Below are positions 10,137 through 16,098 of a DNA stretch of 64,000 nt, piece by piece. This stretch comes from CAUZJF01 sp965248605 (GTDB lineage: Bacteria; Chloroflexota; Dehalococcoidia; Lucifugimonadales; CAUZJF01), in assembly GCA_965248605.1 (NCBI GenBank), contig CBDFJV010000006.1, positions 744,001 through 808,000 on the forward strand. The letters are read 5' to 3'. Below the pieces are notes generated by a model, which worked only from the letters and a program-made list of their open reading frames with translations, had not been told where the DNA came from and searched no databases. The first letter of the stretch is position 1. Each line of letters starts with the position of its first letter. The position numbers were made by a program, and so were the translations under genes.

Positions 10137-11012
10137 TTGACAAAAAGGAAAATACTCGTCACCGGCGCCGCTGGCTATGTCTCCGGCAGGATGCTCCCGG
10201 AGCTACGTGAGCGCTACGATCTGGTCCTGCTGGACGCCTCGCCCACTTGGAGCCCAGGGCGACCGCACGCCGTCGGTACTCCCGTCGAAGACGTGCAGGT
10301 TGCCGACCTGCTCGACCCGGACCGCAGCAAGTACCAGCACCTCTTCGAAGGCGTCGACGCTGTCGTACATCTGGCCTACATCCGCCAGCGCGAGGACGCA
10401 TCCGTCGACCGCTACCCTAGCCAGCGCGAAAACGTCGACATGGCGTACAACGTCCTACGCGCCGCCTACGACGCAGGCGTGCGGCGGGTCGTTTCGGCAA
10501 GCTCAAATCACGCCGCCGACTGGTACGAGACCGCGATGCTCCACGACCGCAAGATGGAGGTCCTGGATCCCTACGACCTGGCCCTATCGGACAACTTCTA
10601 CGGCTGGTCCAAGGCCACCTACGAGCACCTTGGATTCCTCTTCGCCTGCGGCAGCTTAGGCCGGAAGATGGACGTCGTCATGGTCAGAATCGGCTCGCCC
10701 GGAGAGGTGAAGCCCAATGACGACCCGAGAAACTACAAGCGGAACCTCGGCACTTACCTCAGCCAGCGCGACCAGACCCAGCTCTTCGTCAAGTCGATCG
10801 AGGTGCCCAACATCGAGAACGAGCACGGGATCCCCTGGCTGGTCATCTACGGGATCAGCAACAACACCCGGGGCTTCTGGTCGCTGTCCAACGCCCGCGA
10901 GATCATCGGCTACGAACCGGAAGACGACGCCGAGGTCAAGTTCGCCAACGACATCGAGGGTTTCCTTACCGGCGGCGGCGCCAAGGCCGGTCCCGGCCGC
11001 CTGGGAAGATAA
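10137..11012 (+). CDS. NAD-dependent epimerase/dehydratase (extended SDR family)
   Basis: 291 residues with a Rossmann fold: N-terminal 'ILVTGAAGYVSGRML' carries the GxxGxxG nucleotide motif, the middle has 'VVHLAY', and the catalytic YxxxK is in 'FYGWSKATYEHLG'. This matches sugar-nucleotide or uronate-dehydrogenase-like short-chain dehydrogenases; the substrate cannot be told. The start is TTG at 10137 with AGGAGG 7 bases upstream; no ATG is as well placed. The next gene (11111) is co-directional and encodes a barrel protein, so a role in carbohydrate turnover is plausible. The protein is probably cytoplasmic, with no signal peptide. Confidence 0.85.
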   Translation: MTKRKILVTGAAGYVSGRMLPELRERYDLVLLDASPTWSPGRPHAVGTPVEDVQVADLLDPDRSKYQHLFEGVDAVVHLAYIRQREDASVDRYPSQRENVDMAYNVLRAAYDAGVRRVVSASSNHAADWYETAMLHDRKMEVLDPYDLALSDNFYGWSKATYEHLGFLFACGSLGRKMDVVMVRIGSPGEVKPNDDPRNYKRNLGTYLSQRDQTQLFVKSIEVPNIENEHGIPWLVIYGISNNTRGFWSLSNAREIIGYEPEDDAEVKFANDIEGFLTGGGAKAGPGRLGR

Positions 11013-11107
11013 TTCACCACAGAGAACATAGAGGGCACAGAGGAAAGAGATATATTTTTTTCTATCTCTGTGATCTCCGTGATCTCTGTGGTTAATCTCC
11101 TGGAGGG
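11013..11107. repeat. Imperfect long hairpin (ACCACAGAG type)
   Basis: The sequence from ACCACAGAG (about 11016) pairs imperfectly with CTCTGTGGT (about 11087-11095) around a T-rich centre. The arms contain repeated CACAGAG/CTCTGTG words. It lies between two co-directional genes and may attenuate transcription or simply be a dispersed repeat. Confidence 0.45.
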
Positions 11108-11110
11108 GTG

Positions 11111-12751
11111 ATGGACAAACCGAGGTTGATTTACTACCAGGACGCCCACCACTTCCACGCCAAGCGGCTCGACCCGCCCGTCAGCCGCCACAAGCTGCAG
11201 TGGCCCGTCGACGAGCTACTCGGCACCGGCGTGGACGTGCTGGCCTTCGGGCTAGGGTACGGCGACGTCTACTTCCACGACAGCAAGGTTGGGCGGGTCG
11301 TCGGGCAGAAACAAGAGGTCTGGGACAGCTTCATCGACTGGCGGATCATGCGCATGGTGCGCGACGCCAACGCGAAGGGGACCGACCAGCTCCGCGAAGT
11401 GATCGATCGCGGACACGAGACCGGCCTCCGCGTCTTCCCCAGCCTCAAGCTGCAGAGCTGCGACAGACCTGGGTCCGACCGGTGCGGGCTGCTGAAGTGG
11501 GACCAGTGGCAGGAAGTCTGCCTCGGCGAGAACGACGAGCACCACCCACGGTACGACTACTGTTACGACTACGCTCACCCGGACGTCCAGGACGCCAAGC
11601 TCGCCGTCGTCCGCGAGGTCCTCGGCGACTACAGCGCCGACGGCATCGAGCTCGACTTCATGTTCGTGCCCAAGTTCTTCAAGACCGGCGACGAGGAGAA
11701 AAACGCCGCACTAATGACCAGCTTCGTCTCCAGGGTCCGCGAGATCGCCGACCAGGTCGGAGCGGAGCAGGGACGCGAAGTCGGGGTGATGGTCCGGGTC
11801 TTCGACAAGCGCGACTACAACCTGAAGCTCGGACTCGACGTCGAGACCTGGCTCCGTGAGAAGAGCGTCGATGCGGTGGTCGGGCAGGTGTCGGACCAGT
11901 TCTTCGATACCGGCCTCGACGCCGGATGGCTCGCCGGCGCGACGAAAGAATCAGGAGCCGCTGCCTACATCCGCCCTCCGCGGAGGGTCTACGACGAGCG
12001 CACGGCCGCTCCCAGCGTCGAGATGTACCGGGCGCTGGGCCAGACTCTGCATTCCCAGGGAGTCGACGGAATGTACGTCGGGTACCTGCCGTGGCCCTTC
12101 GGCGAGCAGGAGTACCAGGTGCTGCGGGAAGCTGCAGACCCTGACGCGACGGCGAGGCGGAGCAAGCGCTACCTGCTCCAACCGCGCGAGCCGGGGCTTA
12201 CCTTCGAGGAGATACTCGACTACTCCGGCGACTGGACAGACCCGCCTCGAAGCGAGGTTCCCCCCTTCACCGACCCTCCGAACCGCCAGCTCCCTATCGA
12301 CCTCGAAGCGGGCAAGACCGCCAGGGTCAGCGTCCGCGTATCCGACGACGTGGAGAGCGCGAGAAACGACGGGGACCTGCGCCGCCCGGTACTGACCATC
12401 CGCTTCGCCAACTTCTGCGTCGACGACGAGATCGAAATCCGGTTCAACGGCGTGACCCTGCCAGCAGAAGACGCAGAGATCACCGACGAGCGAGCCTTGA
12501 CCATGCCGGTCCGGCCGGGCCGGAGCCCCTTCATTGCCCCGACAGGTATGGCTGCTCACTGGTTCCGGTTCCGGCTCGACCCGGAATTGCTGAAGCAGGG
12601 CGATAACACCGTCGAAGTAAACGTGCTCAGCATGGCCAAAGAGGCCGGCTTCTCCCGCTCGATCAACGGCGTCGAGGTCCACACCCGCTACAAGGAATTC
12701 ACCCGCCCCGTCGGGCTCCGCGTGGACAGAGTCTCCCCCCTATCGGGCTGA
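11111..12751 (+). CDS. Putative glycoside-hydrolase-like TIM-barrel protein
   Basis: 546 residues. The N-terminal ~350 residues look like a glycosidase-type (beta/alpha)8 barrel: 'DVLAFGLGYGDVYFHD', 'YDYAHPDVQDAKLAVVREVL' followed by 'YSADGIELDFMFVP' (a strand ending in an acidic pair, as in family-10-like hydrolases), and 'VDGMYVGYLPWPFG'. The C-terminal ~170 residues look like a beta-sandwich ('FRFRLDPELLKQGDNTVEV'), a common accessory domain. No signal peptide is seen. The ATG at 11111 has GGAGG four bases before it; a GTG directly upstream is less likely. Its barrel style recalls the broken gene at the left edge, without clear identity. The function is a guess at superfamily level only. 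Confidence 0.75.
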   Translation: MDKPRLIYYQDAHHFHAKRLDPPVSRHKLQWPVDELLGTGVDVLAFGLGYGDVYFHDSKVGRVVGQKQEVWDSFIDWRIMRMVRDANAKGTDQLREVIDRGHETGLRVFPSLKLQSCDRPGSDRCGLLKWDQWQEVCLGENDEHHPRYDYCYDYAHPDVQDAKLAVVREVLGDYSADGIELDFMFVPKFFKTGDEEKNAALMTSFVSRVREIADQVGAEQGREVGVMVRVFDKRDYNLKLGLDVETWLREKSVDAVVGQVSDQFFDTGLDAGWLAGATKESGAAAYIRPPRRVYDERTAAPSVEMYRALGQTLHSQGVDGMYVGYLPWPFGEQEYQVLREAADPDATARRSKRYLLQPREPGLTFEEILDYSGDWTDPPRSEVPPFTDPPNRQLPIDLEAGKTARVSVRVSDDVESARNDGDLRRPVLTIRFANFCVDDEIEIRFNGVTLPAEDAEITDERALTMPVRPGRSPFIAPTGMAAHWFRFRLDPELLKQGDNTVEVNVLSMAKEAGFSRSINGVEVHTRYKEFTRPVGLRVDRVSPLSG

Positions 12752-12780
12752 GCCTGAACCACGCACGCTGGCCCCACGTA

Positions 12781-12803
12781 GAGACGCGCCGGTGGCGCGT
12801 CTC
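12781..12803 (+). terminator. Perfect hairpin after the barrel gene
   Basis: GAGACGCGCC and GGCGCGTCTC form a 10-bp stem with a 3-base loop, 30 bp after the stop at 12751. There is no T run, so it is either a terminator of a non-classical kind or a dispersed palindrome. Confidence 0.45.
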
Positions 12804-12851
12804 CCGACACTGCAGCGGCGAATGTCGTCAGAATCGCGACCGGTACCACCC

Positions 12852-13232
12852 TTACTCTCCAGTATCCGGAACTCCCAGCTTATCCGCCAGCATGGAAGTG
12901 ATCCGCTGAGCGCCGCTCATGGGCTTGAGCAACTCGCCGTCCACCGCAATCAGCGGGCGGCGAATGAGCCTCGGCTCCTCGAGCATCATGGCGATTAGCC
13001 GGTCATCGTCCATGCTCTCCCGGTCTAAGTCCAGCTTCCGCCACGACGGACTGACCCACGAGAAGAAGTCTGCAACCGGACCGTCCCCGATCAGCCGACG
13101 AAGCTCATCATCGCTGAAGGGGTCGCTGAAGAAGTCCCTCGCCTGCACCTCGACGCCACTCTGTGAAAGCCACGCTTTCACCTGAGCGCACGTGCTTCAA
13201 CGGCTGTAGAAGTAGTAGTCGACCTTGGTCAC
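12852..13232 (-). CDS. Candidate selenoprotein: ArsC/Spx-like thioredoxin-fold protein with UxxC motif
   Basis: From GTG 13232 the frame reads 'VTKVDYYFYSR', then TGA (13199-13197), then 'STCAQVKAWLSQSGVEV', and stays open to 12852 (126 residues with TGA read through). It matches the arsenate-reductase/Spx/YffB family, including the C-terminal block 'EEPRLIRRPLIAVDGELL'. The TGA sits exactly at the first active-site cysteine, giving U12-x-x-C15. A hairpin with a GUG loop follows 23 nt after the TGA (13163-13181), within the published bacterial SECIS geometry. Read conventionally, the gene would start near 13181 and lose its redox motif, which makes no biochemical sense. The start is GTG without a strong ribosome site; an in-frame TGA lies upstream. 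The alternative is a nonsense-mutated pseudogene. No sel genes are in the window. Confidence 0.7.
13163..13181 (-). promoter_or_regulatory. SECIS-like stem-loop after the in-frame TGA
   Basis: On the minus strand GTGAAAGC pairs perfectly with GCTTTCAC around a 3-base loop GTG (13173-13171). The loop begins 23 nt after the TGA and its first base is G. This meets the bSECIS rules I know: a 4-16 bp upper stem, a short loop with G in its first two bases, 16-37 nt from UGA. It lies inside codons for 'VKAWLSQ'. Confidence 0.55.
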
Positions 13233-13387
13233 GTGTCTGTCCAAAGGAGTTCAGGACCGGCGCCCGAGGTCGCTACGATCAAGGCTGAGGATGCTGGGGC
13301 TCGTAGAGCATGCGTCTTCTCCTCCGGGGGTGAACGCGTGAACTACGCGGCGGACGAGATGGGAACATACGGCGTGTGGATGGATAG

Positions 13388-13463
13388 TCGGCCAGCCTGG
13401 ATTCGAACCAGGGACCTTCCCGATATCATATCGGGACGCTCTGGCCAACTGAGCTACTAACGC
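13388..13463 (-). tRNA. tRNA-like sequence, possibly degenerate tRNA-Ile
   Basis: The minus strand has a full set of arms: D stem GCTC/GAGC, anticodon stem TCCCG/CGGGA, T arm CCTGG-TTCGAAT-CCAGG, and 5-base variable region AGGTC as in tRNA-Ile. Two features are abnormal. The anticodon loop is 9 bases (ATATGATAT) instead of 7; it contains TGAT, suggesting an original GAT anticodon. In the acceptor stem pairs 1-72 and 2-71 do not form. CCA is not encoded. The first seven bases overlap the end of the GIY-YIG gene. I call it tRNA-like and doubt that it decodes normally. Confidence 0.5.
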
Positions 13464-13708
13464 CCCCGCCCAATGACCAGTTCCTCTATCGCCTTTCTGC
13501 TCTTGAGACGTTTTAGGTACGCCTCTCTCCTCCGCGCGGCTGCTCGATTCTCAAAAGGCTCGCTGTAGACTAGCTCTAGCGGGCGGATGTGCCTGGTCGA
13601 CCTGACCTTGCCTGCGTTGTGCTGGGCGACACGAGTCGCAACCGCCTGTGTCGAGCCTATGTAGTAGCGCCCGTTCCTCACACTCTGAAGGATGTAGACC
13701 TTGAACAT
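13457..13708 (-). CDS. GIY-YIG nuclease superfamily protein
   Basis: 83 residues. The N-terminal 'FKVYILQSVRNGRYYIGST' is the GIY-YIG signature (YIL...YIG). 'RVAQHNAGKVRSTRHIRP' with its arginine and 'LELVYSEPF...AAARRREAYLKRLK' with the catalytic Glu complete a minimal single-domain nuclease of the UPF0213/YhbQ type. The ATG at 13708 follows no strong ribosome site. The stop codon lies inside the tRNA-like sequence (13457-13459), which points to a tRNA-associated selfish or homing-type gene, although the family's cellular role is not settled. Together with the tRNA-like sequence it lies just left of the second IS1380 copy. Confidence 0.8.
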   Translation of the reverse strand: MFKVYILQSVRNGRYYIGSTQAVATRVAQHNAGKVRSTRHIRPLELVYSEPFENRAAARRREAYLKRLKSRKAIEELVIGRGR

Positions 13709-14032
13709 GCCGCGGATGGGTGAGTGGTGGGCCTAAGTTGACGGTAGGCAGTACCATCTTTGAGTTGTGGATTGGGCCGCTATGATCCTAGCTACCCTTT
13801 AGCCCGAATCCACCGACGGACAGGGATGGACGACGTGAGGACAGCGGAAGGGGGTGAGGGAGTTACAGGCGTGATGATCCGGGCTCGAATTTGGGTAGAC
13901 GGGAGGTTGGCGGGCGGTCTGCAGGCGCTTTTGGGGGCACCGATGGCGGCCTACAGTGGCTGTGGCGAGCCAGATGGCGGGATAGGACACGGCAAGAGGC
14001 GCTCGCGGACTGGGCTGGCGCGAGTTTGCGGG

Positions 14033-14606
14033 GACGTTGGGTTGGCTGGTGGGTCAGTGGCGGACGGGCTCCGTCAGGCTGGGAGTGGAATGGCTCGCAG
14101 TCGGGCCAGGGCGCGGCTGAACTGCTCCTCCCAGGGCCAGCGCCGGGGAAGCTGCAGGGTCAATGGGCGTGCCGAGCGGGTGATCCGTCCGGCCAAGGCA
14201 AAGACCCGTCGTCTGAGGGTCTTGGTGGTCACGATCTGCTGACCCAGGCCGATGCGGGCTGTCCAGCGGGCCAGGTTGTGCGCCATCACCTGTACCGCCA
14301 GCCAGGCGCCGTTGGCGGCGACGTTGGGTTGGCTGGTGGGTCAGTGGCGGACGGGCTCCGTCAGGCTGGGAGTGGAATGGCTCGCAGTCGGGCCAGGGCG
14401 CGGCTGAACTGCTCCTCCCAGGGCCAGCGCCGGGGAAGCTGCAGGGTCAATGGGCGTGCCGAGCGGGTGATCCGTCCGGCCAAGGCAAAGACCCGTCGTC
14501 TGAGGGTCTTGGTGGTCACGATCTGCTGACCCAGGCCGATGCGGGCTGTCCAGCGGGCCAGGTTGTGCGCCATCACCTGTACCGCCAGCCAGGCGCCGTT
14601 GGCGGC
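14033..14606. repeat. Tandem duplication of 287 bp inside IS1380 copy 2
   Basis: Units 14033-14319 and 14320-14606 match over their full length. They cover the 3' end of the transposase gene (about its last 82 codons) and sequence just after it. The intact transposase uses the right unit, and the left unit is a dead copy of the C-terminus ('HNLARWTARIGLGQQ'). Confidence 0.9.
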
Positions 14607-15686
14607 GAAACGGCCCGAGGGGAGATGGTTCAGCCCCACGCCGTACTTGAGGTCGCGTATCGCATTCTCGATCTCGGCGTGACGGCGATGATCGGCCTCC
14701 AGTTCCAGCGTCTCCCCGTCCCGGTCGGTGATGAAGCCGTGATAGCTGTAGGTGGCGAAGAGAGCCAGTTGAGAACAGGGCGCCGGCTTCACCCGCCGGA
14801 CGATGAGCCGTACCGGCGCGGCGTCCGCCTCGGCCTGGAACGGGGTGTAGGTGGTCTCGGCCACATCGGCGGCGCCGTCCATCCAGTAAGGAATCGGCGT
14901 CCAGGCATCTTCGGGTATCGCCTCGATGAGATTCCGCAGGCGGGCGCGCTGGCGGATGGCGATGGAGAAGCGGACATCCATCCGGCGGCAGACGGCGACC
15001 ACGGCGTGGGTATAGAAGCCGCTGTCGGCCCGCACCGTGAGTTGGCCCCTGGCTCCGCAGTAGCGCACCCGCCCCACCGTTTCACGCAGGAAGTGGGCAG
15101 CGCCGCGGGCGGTGTTAGCCCGGCCCTCGCGCAGGCGGGCCATCAGCACGTCGCCGGTGCCGGCGGCGACGGCCAGCAGCGGGTGATAGCCCCGCGCACC
15201 GGTGTAGCCGTGGTGGCGGGCGCCCTCCTTGGCCAGTCCGTAGGTCTCGCAGATCGTCGAATCAAGGTCGATGGTGAATGGTGCGTCGCCGGGTCCGGCA
15301 CCGGCCTTCCAGACCCGGGCCAGCAACTCGCGGCTCACCCGGTCCAGTTGGCGGACATGGCCCCACCTGAAGCTGCGCAGGAAGGTGCCCAGGGTGGAGG
15401 GAGCCTTAGCCGTGAAACCGAGCACGCGGGCGGTCCCGCCGGCGCGCAGCGCATCGGCGTCGTCGATGCAGTCGCCGCCTGCCAGCGCGGAAGCGACCAG
15501 CGTCAGCATCTTGTCCCCAGTGTTCGCCCGTCCCGGCGCTCCGCCGAGGTCAAGGTGATGGTCGACGAGTTCCCGCAGGCCCAGGTGCCGGGCTAGGGTG
15601 GCCGGCAGGAGCAGGCCGGCATTGGCCACCAGGCGATGGTCGTCAAAGACGATGCGGATACGGTCGGGTTTGTTCTGTGGCAGCAT
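14361..15686 (-). CDS. IS1380-family transposase (copy 2)
   Basis: 441 residues, with the same DDE blocks as copy 1 ('FTIDLDSTICETYG', 'VRADSGFY', 'AEIENAIRDLKYG'). The gene is full length. Amino-acid differences from copy 1 are scattered from about residue 86 onward (for example 'ARVLGFTAKAPS' against 'VGVLGCVVKAPS'), while the first part and the upstream region are identical in DNA. The start, ribosome site and hairpin arrangement are as in copy 1. Confidence 0.93.
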   Translation of the reverse strand: MLPQNKPDRIRIVFDDHRLVANAGLLLPATLARHLGLRELVDHHLDLGGAPGRANTGDKMLTLVASALAGGDCIDDADALRAGGTARVLGFTAKAPSTLGTFLRSFRWGHVRQLDRVSRELLARVWKAGAGPGDAPFTIDLDSTICETYGLAKEGARHHGYTGARGYHPLLAVAAGTGDVLMARLREGRANTARGAAHFLRETVGRVRYCGARGQLTVRADSGFYTHAVVAVCRRMDVRFSIAIRQRARLRNLIEAIPEDAWTPIPYWMDGAADVAETTYTPFQAEADAAPVRLIVRRVKPAPCSQLALFATYSYHGFITDRDGETLELEADHRRHAEIENAIRDLKYGVGLNHLPSGRFAANGAWLAVQVMAHNLARWTARIGLGQQIVTTKTLRRRVFALAGRITRSARPLTLQLPRRWPWEEQFSRALARLRAIPLPA

Positions 15687-15691
15687 CTATT

Positions 15692-15757
15692 GGGTGCTCC
15701 TTGTTTCCGGGCGGGTTTCTGTTCCAAAACCATTATCCCAGATTCAGAGGAGCACCC
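15692..15757 (-). promoter_or_regulatory. RBS-sequestering inverted repeat, IS1380 copy 2
   Basis: Identical to the arrangement at 2635-2700: GGGTGCTCCT at 15692-15701, AGGAGCACCC at 15748-15757, and a GATAAT box between them on the minus strand. Confidence 0.6.
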
Positions 15758-15807
15758 GCTGGCTTCTTCAAGGGCTGTCCCCAAGGACGTCCTTCGGTGG
15801 ATTCGGG

Positions 15808-15986
15808 ATAAGAACTACGTCGACATCAAGAACCTCCAGCTCCATCAGGGCATGCTCCGCGTCATCTGATTCACCAACGACCTCTATGTTGGCTTCCATC
15901 TCTAGCCTGGCACGTAGGCTCTCTCTCATCAACGAGTGGTCGTCGACTAGATATACACGCGCCTTGGTTTTCTGTCGATCCGACAC
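15808..15986 (-). pseudogene. Response regulator, N-terminal fragment cut by IS1380
   Basis: The ATG at 15986 opens 'MSDRQKTKARVYLVDDHSLM', the start of a NarL/LuxR-type receiver domain: the acidic pair (DD) and 'ALMELEVLDVDVVLI' leading to the phospho-acceptor strand are visible. The frame meets the IS1380 end after 'VVLI', just where the phosphorylated Asp should come, and then reads about 12 residues of IS sequence to a stop. The rest of the receiver and any DNA-binding domain are not found beyond the element. It lies 112 bp after the hybrid kinase gene on the same strand, so it was probably its operon partner. Confidence 0.8.
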
Positions 15987-16098
15987 TAACGTCTCTCCAA
16001 CGGATGTCAGTCAGGCTATCGCTCTTGGCGAGATTATCCAGGCCCCGTGTACGCCGCGATTCGCACTGTATCATCTTCCGTCGCATCCTTACCGCTGG

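Larger units (their letters stand above)
13803..15807 (-). mobile_element. IS1380-family insertion sequence, copy 2, with internal duplication
   Basis: The left end CCCGAATCCACCGA...GGAC begins at 13803 and the right end finishes with GGTGGATTCGGG at 15807. The element is 2005 bp because 287 bp near its left side are duplicated. Flanks (TTTAG on the left, ATAAG on the right) show no target duplication, unlike copy 1. The right end cuts a response-regulator gene whose remainder is absent on the left, so a deletion or recombination followed insertion. Confidence 0.92.

Noticed and set aside
12852..13181. Calling the ArsC-like gene from its internal start (109 residues)
   Set aside because: That start removes the first strand and the redox motif of the fold; the upstream frame with TGA matches the family far better.
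13797..13812. Target-site duplication for IS1380 copy 2
   Set aside because: TTTAG on the left and ATAAG on the right do not match, so no duplication can be claimed.
13760..14529. Plus-strand frames within IS1380 copy 2
   Set aside because: They arise from the 287-bp duplication and the antisense of the transposase 3' end.
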